From NCBI GenBank assembly GCA_026120185.1, contig JANUWF010001719.1, forward strand, positions 1,984,001 to 2,048,000: a stretch of DNA of 64,000 nt, read 5' to 3'. This stretch comes from Voacanga thouarsii. Its lineage: Eukaryota > Streptophyta > Magnoliopsida > Gentianales > Apocynaceae. Of the stretch, positions 45,976-58,918 are shown one piece after another (the first letter of the stretch is position 1; each line of letters opens with the position of its first letter). The notes under the pieces are model-generated. The model was not told the DNA's origin and did not search any database. It worked only from the letters and a program-made list of their open reading frames with translations. The translations under genes and the position numbers were made by a program.

Positions 45976-46565
45976 AGGTAGAATTCAAAAGTAAAGGAAA
46001 ATAGTGATCTAATGCTTGCTGATCTGATGATATTTTTCAAGGAACAAGCATAAGTATTACCTAAAGAAGCAAAGGATGCAGCTGCCAATATTGAGCGCAG
46101 ATTGCGGCTAGTTCTAAGCTATCTCGTGTTGTTAAGAATAGAGAGGATGCACATGCCCTTTTTTGGTCTGTTCCAGAATGAAGGTTATATTTTGACAAAA
46201 CACAAGAGAATATTTTGTGTAAGTAAATTTTTTCCTTTGTCTATGCCTTAATTTTTCATTTTCTTGATTCTCCTTTTCCCCCCTAAACATCACATTTTAA
46301 CTTTCTCTATCCTTTATTTCTTTTATCTTTGGCTTTGTTATTATATTTGCAACTTTTAGGCCTTGTCTTTTACATTTTTGTAAGAAACGACAAATGTAAT
46401 CATCTGGGAAGAATTGCACAAATTTTTGAATAAGTTTCCTTTCTCTTTTCCAGAGTACAACATGAATCAATGTTGTTAGCTGGTATCCTATTTCAACCTT
46501 TTCATAGTTTGGGATTCTTAGTCAGACTATAAAGAGTCTAATCTTGATTGCAACAATGGAATAGG
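45976..46565. other. Spacer with unrecognised gene-like patch
   Basis: A patch at 46050-46180 (LPKEAKDAAANIERRLRLV in one frame) looks coding-like but has a stop just upstream and no partner. It could be an exon remnant. Confidence 0.3.
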
Positions 46566-46609
46566 GTGAAGAGCTGGGGCAAGCGTAGCTATAGGAGTGG
46601 GGGCCAAGA

Positions 46610-46760
<151 letters not shown>

Positions 46761-46825
46761 TTAGAATTTAAAATAAATTGGCACCCCCAAATATTTGAAC
46801 TAATTCTACATAAATATCATTTATA

Positions 46826-47333
46826 GTTAGCTTTAGTTGTTGCATTAAAAGAAGGTATCCTTATTCATTACTTTATTAGCAAATTGAGTAGTATAATTAA
46901 GATTGGTGCTTCATATAAGCGTAATGATCAACTAAAAGTTGTTCATGCTTCATATATTGTCTATTTACTTGCTAATAATGAACTTGAAAGTGGAAGAAAA
47001 CTTAATCAAGTTGGCAATTTATAGAAAGTAGGAAATACATGTTGGAGTTCTCATTTGAAATTTATTGTTAGCTTGGTGAATATGTTTAGTATAATTTGTG
47101 AAGTTTGACTTAATAATATTGAGGATGGGGTTACACTGGCTTAGTGTAGAGATGTAGATGTAACTTATGAGGTATTAACTTCATTTGAATTTGTTTTCAT
47201 CGTGCATCTTATACGAACAAATTTGGAGATTTCTAATTTGCTTTGCCAAGCTTTGTAGTTTCAATCTCGAGACATTTTAAATGCAACACATCTTGTTTCG
47301 CCCACTATGTTTCTCATTCAAGAATTAAGAGAT
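46826..47333 (+). pseudogene. hAT transposase, central part
   Basis: One frame with a few stops reads ALVVALKEG, KLSSIIKIGASYKRNDQLKV, NELESGRKLNQVGNL, SSHLKFIVSLVNMFS and FIVHLIRTNLEISNLLCQAL, ending LIQELRD at the CACTA-2 insertion. This is the pattern of the plant hAT transposase group annotated as zinc finger MYM-type or TTF-type/HAT proteins. The N-terminal zinc finger and catalytic start are absent. Confidence 0.88.
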
Positions 47334-47340
47334 CACTACA

Positions 47341-47640
47341 AAAAAAAAAAAAAAAAAGGTAATCATTGACAGATATATCCCTCGGTGACAACTAGTCACT
47401 AACAGATCAGTGAGAGATAAGTCGATTGCTAAAAATCTCCTCACAAATACCGAGAGAATACTAATCCATTGCAAATTGCTACAGATTACCCAGGGATAGC
47501 AACTACGGTCAACTGCTTTGGATGCTATGTATTTAACAAGAGAATAACAACGAATAAAAATTTTCGAGTGCTAAAAATTAGAATATCCGTCGGCAATCTC
47601 TCGTAAATTCGCAAAAGATTTTCTTCAACTAGGAAATAGC
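47341..47640. repeat. CACTA-2 left subterminal repeats
   Basis: Short degenerate motifs (CCCTCGGTGAC, GTCACTAACAGAT, CCGTCGGCAATCTCTCG) related to the right-end repeats. Confidence 0.6.
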
Positions 47641-48166
47641 TATGCATATCGTGAGGAACATCTACAGAAATAGGCTACAGTTTGAGATAGTGGCGTTGGA
47701 AGATATATAGATCTCCTTAACAACTTGGACTGAGTGTGTAAACCTAGAACTTAAGAAATATAGTTGACTATATACATTAATGAAAGATGATTAAATAGAA
47801 TAAATTCATGCCTTGTCTTGATCAGTACCAAAGAAAAAAAAAAAAAAAAAGAGAGGCAAGGCAACCAATACTTTCGTACAAAACAACACTTGTAATTAAT
47901 GAAGCAACGATGCAACTTATAAGAATGAATGAAATGGAAATTATCAGAAAAAAAAGTGCAATAAGAAGGAGAAAGCTTGGACCAAGTCTCGTTAGTAGAT
48001 TAGTTTAAGCAGAGGAGGAAATATTTGAATTATGCATGCTTTCATTGAAGTAGTTTTTTGAGATTAGCCTATTCACAAATTTATTAAGCAATGTTATTAA
48101 CATGAAGTAACCTTTAAAGAAAGAATAGTTGTTATCTGTACAAAATCAAAGGTATTAGGAAATTAA

Positions 48167-48285
48167 GTTGTTCTCTAACTACTAATGTGTTATAGCAACC
48201 AAACAAATTCGATTATTTTGCGTTAACAATTTAAGAAAAAATTTCGACATAGTCTCCCCTTAAAAATGAACATTTTCGAGGCACT
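48167..48285 (+). repeat. 120-base direct repeat, copy 1
   Basis: Contains GTTGTTCTCTAACTACTAAT and a TTTCGACATAGTCTCCCC block, repeated at 49422-49541 with about a dozen differences. Part of it (ACAATCTCCCCTTA...ATTTTCAGGCAC) appears a third time near 56740. Confidence 0.8.
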
Positions 48286-49002
48286 AATGCCACTACAAAA
48301 CACATCAAATAACATTTTCCTTCTGACATGATGTATGTATATATATACACATAAAGAAAAAGAACTATAAAAGCAAAGAAAAACTATAAATAACATATAT
48401 GAATTTTGTAATGTCTTTCACAACAAATGTCACGTATGTAATTGATCATTTGCATGCACAATAGTTACGCCTCATTCATCCAAAGAATGTCTTGGTTCAT
48501 ACTCTCATGTTACCTGTTACATTATCCTCCTTAGCTTTTCATCCTATTAAGGATTTTTAACTCCAAATTAATTAGAGAACAACTCCACTAGTAGACCACA
48601 ATTGTGTTTCTATTTGTTTGATGAGATGAATCACGAGGCTCCTAAGTTCTCTTCTTGCATTTAATGAAACTCATAATCATTTCTCAATTCCAATTTTGCA
48701 AGTAAACATTCAAAATCTCCCTAGAGTTAAAACTCTTGGATGATTTCCTTTTTATTATTGCCACCTCCAAAACATAGCTTGCATTCTTTGGGTTCCTCTT
48801 TCTATGATTGTGCAAAGTAGAATTTACATAAAAAGTTTACCTTCAAATCTTTATATGCAACGGTCACGATTTCTTGTAAATTTTTTGTTTTTATTTGTGC
48901 ATTTTATAATAATTTTCTCAGATTTTTATAATTCAGAATTTTTTGGATTCTATATCGAATTTGTTTGGATTCTGATGTTGACTTGGTTTGGTTGTTGGAT
49001 TT

Positions 49003-49205
49003 GTAGCTTAATCAATATAAGATTTTCCTTTTCCTTGTAGGAGTTGAAGTCCTATTAGTTGTTTTCCTAGCTTAATTAATATAAGCTTTTCCTTTTCCTT
49101 ATAAACTCATCCTTTTCCTTTTAAGAGTTGTTGTCCTATTAGTTGTTTTCCTAGCTTAATCAATATTATAACATTTCCTTTTCCTTTTAGGAGTTGAATT
49201 CCTAT
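49003..49205 (+). repeat. Three tandem units of about 70 bases
   Basis: Each unit runs AGCTTAATCAATATAAGA, TTTTCCTTTTCCTT, then AGGAGTTGAAGTCCTATTAG, with small indels between units. Confidence 0.8.
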
Positions 49206-49279
49206 TCAAACTATAGATAGGTGTTAGATAGAATCTATTAATAATATATCATTCTCTCCCCATGTCAATACAAATTTTA

Positions 49280-49376
<97 letters not shown>

Positions 49377-49402
49377 GTTGTTGTTGTTATTGTTGTTGTT
49401 GT
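49280..49402. repeat. (ATT)n(GTT)n microsatellite
   Basis: About 32 ATT units followed by GTT-rich units. Confidence 0.95.
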
Positions 49403-49421
49403 AGCTTTAAGTACTAAAATT

Positions 49422-49541
49422 GAGTTGTTCTCTAATTACTAATGTGTTATAGCAACCAAATAAATTTGATTATTTTGCAGTAACAATTCAAGAAAAAATT
49501 TCGACACAATCTTCCCTTAAAAATGGACATTTTCTAGGCAC
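49422..49541 (+). repeat. 120-base direct repeat, copy 2
   Basis: Second copy of the 48167-48285 sequence, immediately after the ATT/GTT microsatellite. Confidence 0.8.
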
Positions 49542-50578
49542 AATATTTTCCTGTTAAAATGATATACGTATATAAAATGCACGTTCTTGTGGTCCTATGT
49601 ATTTCTTAGTAGCAGTAAAATGAAAATCAGGCTCCTCAAGAAATATCAATTCATACCCAACTTGCATCTAGAAACAACATATAATAAGACCCCACCACGT
49701 ATATATGTATATTGTAAGAAAAAAAGACACAAAAAGTGACAAATAAAAGCATATGGTTAATGCATAGCCATGTGATGAGGTGACTCTAAAAAGAAATTAG
49801 ACAAATCATGCTTAATTTTTTATTGTTGCTATAATTATTGTGAGCCTTCTTAAAAATAATAATTAGTTCAAACTTTTGATATTTTCCTTTTTAAATTCTT
49901 GGGTTAAGGTACCCCAACATGTTAATCCCTAATTATGACTAATTAGGGTAGCTTCTTATAATATTAATCAAATGTTTTATGATCACTTATAGTAGTTTCC
50001 TCTAGAATAAGATATTTTGAAAATATCATATACTAAGTAATTTTGATAGAAACATTTGGTATTTTCTTTTAATGGTTAATTGCTGACCAAATCCAAGTGT
50101 GCTAATATAGTGACAAAGTCAAGTTTAGTTGCTTAGGTCTTTACCATCACGGGGATATCTTTGCGAAATCTATAAAGAGAAAGTGATCTTCTTGGTTCAT
50201 TGGCAAAGAAGTAGTTCTTGTGTTTGGCTTTCTAGATTAGCCTCATATGCAAGGCTCGTTTAGCATAAAAACCTCTTTTTTTGTTCTTTTTATTTTTTTT
50301 AATCAAAGTAAAAACATCCAATTTAGAAACTTAAAAACAAAATTTGACCACCGCATTCAATGTCTTCTATCATATGCTAAAACTTTATTGTTGACTTTGA
50401 TGGTGATTCATTTTTTAAAGTTTTATTCGCTCTATTGAAAGCTCATCCTCGTGTGCCCAAACCTGATCTAAAATCAAAATAGGTTTAAAAAAAGAAGATA
50501 GGATACATAAAAAGACCACTACCTAGGTCTACTGGGAGCCACCGCCCAGGCTCACTGGTAATCAAAAGTAAGAAATAC

Positions 50579-50773
50579 TTACGTGTCACCTATAGGCTCA
50601 ATCAATAGATGAGTATCTCCAGTCTGGGATCCGTGCTGAGTAGATGCCTCTGATAGGTGTACTAAACTCTCCGTCCCAATATGAGGCGGCAGGTTATCTA
50701 GCACAAGAGAGACGGTGTGTAGGAGCGATAATGGAGGATGCTGACTCGTTGAAAGCTTCTGCTCCTCCAGCAA
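50579..50773 (-). pseudogene. Candidate exon of the second CACTA-2 gene
   Basis: 64-residue frame on the same strand as TNP2 and 240 bases downstream of it. It is Pro/Ser/His-rich (STSQHPPLSLLHTVSLVL, GSQTGDTHLL). It ends at ACGTAAGT, a good plant 5' splice site, near 50579-50585. Low-complexity N-termini are common in TNPA/Ptta-like CACTA proteins. The assignment rests on position and composition only. Confidence 0.4.
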
Positions 50774-51009
50774 AGAATCTAGATGTTTAGATCCATCATG
50801 TCATATTTGTAAAACAAGAAGAGACATGCAATGGTTAGTGTAATCACAAACTACAACAAAAATGAAATTACTACATTGAATTACATAACTCATAATAAAA
50901 GGTTAAATTCTTCAATAATTTAAAATATAGATTTATGGATACAATGTGTAATGGTTTACTTGACAAGTTAAACGATCCTCTAGTTAGTAATTTACATGAT
51001 TAATCCTAC

Positions 51010-52594
51010 CTATTTCAATATTTTGTCATTCGATATGTAATCCCCTTCATTCTCACTTGTAGATGAGCCCGTGGACCAGCCATCTTCCTTATCATCACCT
51101 TCGGACTTCCTCAACGTCGATATACTTGATGAAACCTCTTCACAAACATCAACAATATCCCACTCTTCCATATTCATGTGCTAGGAGGTCAATGCATAAA
51201 TCTATTATAGCTACATAGAGTTTGTTATTCTCATTTACATCCTCTTGATATAGTCAATCTACAACCAGTGCATTAATTATATGTTGAGGTTTACATTTGC
51301 ATGCAACCAACCAATCTGATTTTGGTCTTTTAATGCTTGGATATATGGAATAATACACCTGAGTAGCTTGCTGGGCTAAGACAAAAGGATCAAACTTTGG
51401 ATAATTCTATTTACAATTTATATCAACAAATTTGAATTGAGGATGGACTTTAACTCCCCGATTTATGGTCAGGTCAAACCAGTCACACTTAAAACAGTCT
51501 TCTAGACTAGATCTCCAACAAATTAAACTTCAATAACCTCCCACAACACTCTGTAATAATTTCCCGCACCAACAATGTAACCACCACCACCCCCAACACA
51601 AACTCCACTGTTGACTATATTTTTCCCAAACACACGGTCAAGTATGTGAAATCTATATATATTTATAAGGTATCTATGACATAACCCGACTTGTCTCGAT
51701 GGCCTAAATGCAAATTTACACAAATAAATGTTTGCAACTTGGTTACGTGGATCATGCATGTGAATGAATTCACAAATTTCTACATGAGTTTTCCAAGGGA
51801 TTAAATAAGCTTAATATGAACTTAAAATGATTATATAAGACTAACTCGTATAATCCCTAAACCAATCGGCAATCTCGTTCTCCATTCTCCTTTTAATATT
51901 AATGTCCGTTATATTTAATGCTCATGTCCGCAGGATGTTTTTGCATATCCTATCCTATTTATAACAGCATAGGAGTTAGATTTTTCACCAATATGTCAGA
52001 TTGTCTAATGGTGCCTAAATAAATCAATATAGAAAAATCCCGTAACAGTTACATAAGTTTGAACTTCTTTACAGTTCAACAAAATGTAATTGGTTGCTAT
52101 TTTAAATTTCTCATTTGAAAGGAACCTCTTATGCATTTTTTCAATGACTCATTTGAAATTCACCTTCATTATTACGAGCCATCATTATGTGTCTACTTGT
52201 GATATCTGGCTTAAAATAATAGGAGAAAAACATAGATTCCTCAACTCTTCCACGTTCTTAATCTTCAATTTTAATCGATATAAGAACCTACACATCAAAC
52301 AAAATATTGATAATTAAGTACTTGATGACTTAGATTCCCATAATAAGATAATAAATAATTAAATATACTTTGTATTATACTTCATACCTCTCGAAGGGAT
52401 ATATCCATCTATATTGCACCGGTCCACCAACCCTTACTTCATATGGTAAGTGGATAGATAGGTGCTCCATCACATTAAAGAACTCGGAGGAAAAATATTT
52501 TCCAATTTACATAAAAGCAGTGCAATTTCACATTCCAATTCTCTCATATGGGCCACCAAAAATTTAGAAGTGCACAAATCTCGATAAAATAGAC
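51010..52594 (-). pseudogene. CACTA-2 TNP2 transposase, C-terminal half
   Basis: Continuing past solo LTR-2 on the minus strand: SEFFNVMEHLSIHLPYEVRV and GGPVQYRWIYPFER (52350-52530, the DUF4218 region), then FFSYYFKPDITSRHIMM. Frame 51523-51759 reads HDPRNQVANIYLCKFAFRPS and RVFGKNIVNSGVCV. Then CFKCDWFDLTINRGVKVHPQ and FDPFVLAQQATQVYY follow (the DUF4216 region). The last 56 codons (51010-51177), an acidic Ser-rich tail, end in TAG. Several shifts break it. The order is exactly that of CACTA TNP2 proteins. Confidence 0.9.
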
Positions 52595-52598
52595 TTAA

Positions 52599-54316
52599 TG
52601 TTAGTGTTATGCCCTAGAGGCAATCACTTGTATGTTGTATATAACACATTTTATTTTAATAAAAGGCGCTATTTATCTTACAGTTTCTTTTGATTACTTT
52701 TGTATAATATAACTGTTAGATAAAGTCCCTAGTACAACAATGTGTTAAGGAAATCATGATATAAAATTTTCATTACACTGTATAGTGTTAGTACTTAAAT
52801 AGTCCCTAGTCGTAGTATTAATGAGATAGGACATCATTAATGCGTTAAGACTAGCATGTGTTAGACTTCCTGATTCGATCAGGCGGTGGTTCTCATATCC
52901 GTGAGTATTGAAATACTCAAAGTTAACACATGGATGCTTGTTAATGGAACAAGTACATTGGATGACCTAACTATGAGATAATCACATAGATAACTATTTA
53001 GTACCAGTGATATAATCTCAATATAGCAAACGTGAAAGTATCCTTAGACTTGAGATCTCCAAGGTATTTTATTTGCGAGCATTGTGCTTTGATTCCAATC
53101 TATGGAGCTAGATCGAGGGCTGCCTATGGGATGAATATTGGGCACATTGTGAGGTAAACGAAAGTAATTGAGAGGGTTAATAAAGGATTCACCACTCCTA
53201 ATAGTAGGGGCGAATATCTCATGGCCACTTGTAGGAATTACTACTCGAGAAGTCCTTGGCCAAGATAGTTGTGTATTGGAAACAGTTCCAATTGATACAC
53301 ATCTAGAGTAGTGAGTTCCTGGTACAAGTATTATTATATTTGGACTATAATTAATATATTTTGAAGGGAGTTGATACTAATTTCGTACTCTAAACCAAAT
53401 AAGATATTGTATGGTGAAAGGAGTTAATTGCACTGTAGTTTGTTATTGAAGGGTTTACGTCAAACTACTTGACTTCTTGGACTCTTGGGTGGTCATAATG
53501 TGTTGCTAGATACCACTCATGATCTGGGAATATGGGTTTATTAATTGCTGAATTAATAAACCAATCCTGATTAGAATTGATATGATTAATTCTAATTAAT
53601 TATGGATTATTAATCTCAAAGACGTTTGGATTGATTCATATTCGTTACCAATTGATTGTGAAACCTAATAGATCACACACAATAGAAGATTGTATATTCA
53701 AGATGTTATTTGATAATACAGTGAGGTAGAGAAAGAGAAGTTGTTGTGAACAAATTATAATTAGTTATAATTTATGGTCCAAATTGTAATTGGGAGAACT
53801 TGATGGTTCCAATTAGAATTAGGGAATTCTAATTGTTTTAGAATCCTGAGTTGGAGTATTTTTCCAGCAGATTTCGTGTAACATATAGATGAGACACACG
53901 AAACCCTAGCTGGTGAGTGATCCACGCCAAACAACAACTCCAAGGATTTTCTCCCCCCCCCCCCCTCTCTCTCGTGGTTCTTCACCATAAACCTTAGCCG
54001 CCATCTTGTTTCTACTAGTATAGAAAATTTTGGTGCTTGAGTGTTCTTCCATGTGGATTTCTATTAGAGATAATCACACACTGTGATTATAGTGGTTAGA
54101 CATTCAACTCTCGTGGTGTTTAATCAAGAGGATTGCTGGATCGCGCATCGACTTGAAGAAGGAAAAACTTTGTTTTCCACACGATCAAAGAAAGGTAAAA
54201 AGCTGTTACCTTTGTTCTCTTTGTGTCTTGTTTTTCACACATATGCGGATCCTGGGTGGTATCTCGTGTTTATTCTTCTGCTGCGCCATATATGATATGA
54301 TGAGAGATACCCAACA
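52599..54316 (+). mobile_element. Solo LTR-2 inside TNP2
   Basis: Starts TGTTAGTGTTATGCCCTAG, ends TACCCAACA, flanked by perfect CTTAA duplications (52594-52598 and 54317-54321). No internal region, so a solo LTR of 1718 bases. The start resembles the Copia-D LTR start (T-TTAGTTATGCC), suggesting a related Copia family. Several 60-75 codon frames inside are not genes. Confidence 0.85.
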
Positions 54317-54321
54317 CTTAA

Positions 54322-56260
54322 CTCAGTCAGGATATTCCGTATAGATACTGAAAGAAATTCTCTCAATACAATTAGAAGAAACCTACCCATAAATATATGA
54401 CAATCATGACTCTTCATTTCTGACATTTTCTGCTCTTTCATATCAATGCTTCAGCTAATCTGGGAAGCATATCCATCTGGTAGATATAAATCCTTCAGCA
54501 ACTCAAGCAAGACCTTCTTCTATTTTGATGTTAAGGTAAACCTGGCTTTTGAAATGCTCAATTTCCCTTCCCCTATTATACTGACATGTAAATCTGATCT
54601 ATTACAATATACTTTAATATCATAGCGAGACTTTAAATTATCCTTTGACTTTTCCGTACACCCATTACTATGTTGAAGATATTATCAACTACGTTCTTCA
54701 TGTTATGCATCACATCTACATTGTGGCGGATCATATTAGCTCGCCAATAAGACAAATCCCAAAATAGGCTCATTTTTGCCCAATTGTGATATACTCATCT
54801 ACTATCATCTTTACTTAGTTCAGTTGTTGTATCTGTTATCTTTAGAAGATTGAATATTTTATCCCACATCCCATCTCCTTAGATCCATAGTATTGGGTGC
54901 GATGTCTCATGACCCCTATCATTCCTAAATGATTTTGTGTCCTTTCTGTATAGATGGTCTAAAGGCAAGAAGTGTCGATGACAATCGAATTAGGACTACT
55001 TGGAACCATTTTGCAGTTGGAAGAACTTTGTTTGCTCCATGCAATACGGGCATGCTAATCTTTCACTTATGCTCCACCCATTTAACATACCATATGCTGG
55101 GAAGTTATTAATAGTCCACAGAAGTGCTGCCCGCATTTGAAAGTTATGTTTCCTTGAAATGTCATATGTTGGAACTCCAGTAGAACTGCTTCAATTCATC
55201 TATTACAGGTTGGAGAAAGACATCGATTTTATACTTCAGATTCTTGGGATCGGGGATAATAATTGTCAAGAACATAACTTGATCTTTCATGCACATTTAT
55301 GGTGGCAGGTTATAAGAAGTTACAATAACAATCCAACTAGAATACTATTTTCCAAACATTCCAAAATGGTGAAAACCCATTTGTGTACAATCCCAAGCAT
55401 ACATTCCGTACCTCGTGGGCAAACTCAGGATAACTACGATCAAAATGCCTCCAAGCTTTGCCATAATGTGGATGACTCATTAGTCTATCATGTAGTTAGC
55501 TCTCAACATGCCATCTCTTGTGTTTGCAATTTTTTTAGAGTCATAAAATCTCTGCGATCTTGGAGCTAAAGGAAAGTAGTACATCATTTTTAAAGTGACA
55601 TCTTTCTTCTATTTATTCTTCCCAACTTTCTTCTTCGACATATACAAAGTATAACAAAAATATTTGTAGTCCCTTCTTGCAACAACACCTTTCCAATAAA
55701 GCATATATCTATTATCACACACATCTATCCTTTGGACGGGTAAATCAAGCCTCGATACCATCTTTTTCATTTGGTGAAAGTCATTGGGAAGTTTGCTACT
55801 ACTTGGTAAAACTTCATTTATCAGTTGCAACACCTGATTAAAACACCTTTCTGAAATATTATTCTCAAACTTAATTTTTAACAAATGAGAAACCACAGAA
55901 AACTAGAAGTGAGTCGTGCCCCCATCCTACACTAGGGTGTTTGCAGAATCCAACATACCCTAAAATCTCCGTGCCTTTGCATTAGGAGGTTCCTCCTTAA
56001 TTTCATCTACTAATAGGGGCCTTGGATCAAATTCAGAACTTGCTGCATCTATAATCATGTCTCTCATACGATTACTAGATGCAGGGGTTGTAGTAGCCAT
56101 ATTTGAAGGAGAGACAAAATGCCTCAAAGTTAAAGATTTACCATGACTTGTCCACCGATAATAGTTTGGAATAAATCCCTATCTATACAAGTGCATGCCT
56201 ACTTCATTGGTGAATAGTATTTTTTATTCTTTCACTTTGAACATGAACATCGCAGGTAAA
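54322..56260 (-). pseudogene. CACTA-2 TNP2 transposase, N-terminal half
   Basis: From the N-terminal side: a HLYRQG..YYRW trace (56200), MATTTPASSNRMRDMIID (near 56060-56105), then frame 55609-55896 (FNQVLQLINEVLP, VQRIDVCDNRYMLYW). Broken frames follow with SHPHYGKAWRHFDRSYPEFA, RNVCLGLYTNGFSP, FDCHRHFLPLDHLYRKDTK, MSLFWDLSYWRANMIRHNVD and, in frame 54235-54441, MKSHDCHIFMGRFL. These are the Transposase_21 landmarks of plant CACTA elements in correct order. It is interrupted at 54321 by solo LTR-2. Many stops are present. Confidence 0.9.
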
Positions 56261-56875
56261 TTAACTGTGCATGTAACAATGTGAAACTGATGAATTTCTT
56301 AATCCATTTTTTATAATCTGTAGAAATTCTATTTAATCCTTGAGTTTTACGATTATATATCTAACTACGATCATCCATCTATTGTTTCTACTAAACAAAG
56401 CACTGAAGGAATTTAGGAGAGATTTAGCTCTTGTTTAAGGAGCCTATTGAAGTTCTAGAAGGATACAGGGAGAAAAACCAAGGAAGCATTACAACTTGAA
56501 GCTGTGTTTTCATAGAAGAAGAATCCATGTACACAAAAATGAATGGGATTAAGAACTTTTTCTTTGGAATTGTTTATCTTGCAAAAATTAACTCATGTTG
56601 TATGTTCTTTAAATTATAGGGTTGGTAAGTCAATGAAAACATTATTTAATGAATTAATTTAGTAGATTAATAAATAATAACAGTATAATTTGGTAAAGGT
56701 TTAGGGTTTCAAGTCTATCTATTTCCTAAAAATTTTAGCACAATCTCCCCTTATAATTGGACAATTTTCAGGCACAAAAGCCACTGCATATGCACAAAAA
56801 CAACACAAATCACATATCTCAACACAATCTCAATGAAAAACTAACTTAAGATTGATCATCCATTACTCACGAGGA

Positions 56876-58913
56876 TGTTGGATTGTATACCCTCTTAGAC
56901 TAGGTTTCTGATGTAAAATCGAATATTTTAATAAAAGAATTTATTTTCAAAAATTGTTTGTGAATTTACTTTTTGTTTGTGCACGATTTTCGTTTGGAAC
57001 AGACCCATTGTGTTTAAATAAGTGATCCATGTGAATGGTGGTCTTTCACAGTAAGGTATGGATCACGGGTTATTTAACACATAAACTTTTGTTCTTAACC
57101 TATTGATGAGACTGGGAATCTCATCATGTTTAGGTTATTATGTTATGAATTCCAAATGGGGAATGGCTTACCTTTAGTCAATGGGTAGTCCACTCACTTC
57201 ATGACATAAGCGTATTTCGAATACGTAGAACAGGACCTGTAGTAGTAGTTTCTCAAAGTACTATATGGTAGAAACCTAGACTACTACCGCTACAGCGTGG
57301 ACTAGTACTCGTACGACTTGAGTATGAGTTGGTGGTCTGGCGAAGCTAGGAGCATATACTTTGATTTGCTATAGTTGAGGTTCTATCGTAGAGCCAATAT
57401 ATTTGCATGTTGGGTATGTGTGACTAGTTAGTTAAGACAGACTTATACAAGATAGTTTCTGCACTATATCGCCCCTTGTGGTTGTTCGAATGGTCTAAAA
57501 TGTCCAGGGCCCTAGGAAACATGACTTGGATGTTTGTTTTAGGGTAGCTCCCTTGGAAAGAGGAAACACTCCAGGAAGTCGTGGATCATTGGACTAGAAG
57601 CCTAAGGATGGTAGATGTCATTTAGAGGGGTGTTAGTACACTTCTTCCTCTCTAAATGTACGACGATGTATAGAGGGGTATTTTAGTCATTTCACCTGTA
57701 GGTCGGAGACTTTGCGAATGCAGCATTGTCCTTGGGGTCAATATTTCTTTATGGTGATATTAGGAAATATTTAAAATGCAAAATACAGCTATTTATATAG
57801 TAGGGGTATTTTGGTCATTTTAGCAGCCAAGGCGATGTGTCTTTTTGGTCCTCGGAATAGCCCGTAAGTCCTAACTAATTTTGGGTTAAGGAATTGGTCT
57901 CAGTTGAAGAGGATTTTATTTTATTTGATTTTATTTAATTTTATTCAGGAAGTCTAATTTATTATTGGACTGTAATAAAAATAAATAAATTAATTAAAAT
58001 AGGAGTTGAGAGAAATTAATTATCTAGTTTAATTGGTTAATTAATTATTCAGGGCCTATGTCCAGTATGAATAATTAGGAAATTAACCTAGGCTTAAACT
58101 AGGGGAAATAATTAATGTTTAATTATTTATTGAGTTATTTATATAGGCCCAAGAAATAAATAATTAAAGATTAATCATTTTGGTTCATTTGGGCTCATTA
58201 ATTATTTATTGGGTTATTTATATAAGCCCATGAAATAAATAATTAATGTTTATTATTTTGGGCCTTTTGGGTTCAAGGAAAATAATAAATATTTTTCCGG
58301 TCCAATAGCTTGGACCTTAGGGTTTTTTCCAGATACGATTAACAAGAGTTTAGGGTTAGGCCAAACAGATGCTCAGGATAACATCTGGGTGTTTTGAAAT
58401 ATGAAATCCCGGGGATATGTTTATCAGATAATGAGAGACCTAGGTTTAGCTAACCAATAAACTAGTCTCTGGTAGAAGAAAACCATAATCCTCCTAAGCT
58501 TATCAGAGCCTCACGTGAGTCTCTCTCTCTCAACGTCTCTCTCCTTCCTCTGGGTTTACTCCTTGTTCTTTGCTAACCAATAGCAAGTGAACCAAGGAGA
58601 ATTGAGACCGTTCCTCTTCACCATAGTATTCACCGACTAGAGGTTAGGCTGAGGAATATTCCGAGAGCTGGAAAGCTTAGCGTTGATGCAAACAAGGCGA
58701 AGTAGAAGGCTAGCGGGTGTTCAACCGGAAGCTTCTTCAAGTGGGCAAAGCGAGGCGATTCCAATCATTCAATCCGCTCTTACTCAACCTAGAAGGGTTA
58801 AGGAGCACAAATGTATGATCTTCACGCTTCCGTATAGCCTTTAAGGCTTAGTTTTATTATTCTCTGTGAAATTTTTAATGTACAGTGCATGCTCTTTGTT
58901 TTCGGTTCCCTTA
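56876..58913 (+). mobile_element. Solo LTR-3 (Copia-B family)
   Basis: Starts TGTTGGATTGTATACCC, ends GTTCCCTTA, flanked by perfect GAGGA (56871-56875 and 58914-58918). Its first 1 kb matches solo LTR-1 and the Copia-B LTRs closely (CATTGTGTTTAA, ATATCGCCCCTTGTG, TAGGTCGGAGACTTTGC). The last part is diverged. No internal region. It lies upstream of the TNP2 start and does not interrupt it. Confidence 0.87.
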
Positions 58914-58918
58914 GAGGA

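Larger units (their letters stand above)
47640..50560. other. CACTA-2 interior, downstream of transposase
   Basis: No gene supported. It contains a 120-base duplication, a 70-75 base tandem repeat and an ATT microsatellite (separate entries). In CACTA elements this side of TNP2 usually holds the exons of the second gene; apart from the exon at 50579 I cannot see them. Confidence 0.5.

Noticed and set aside
52370..52567. 65-codon plus-strand frame
   Set aside because: Antisense of the DUF4218 part of TNP2.
55159..55569. 136-codon plus-strand frame
   Set aside because: Antisense shadow of the TNP2 transposase on the minus strand.
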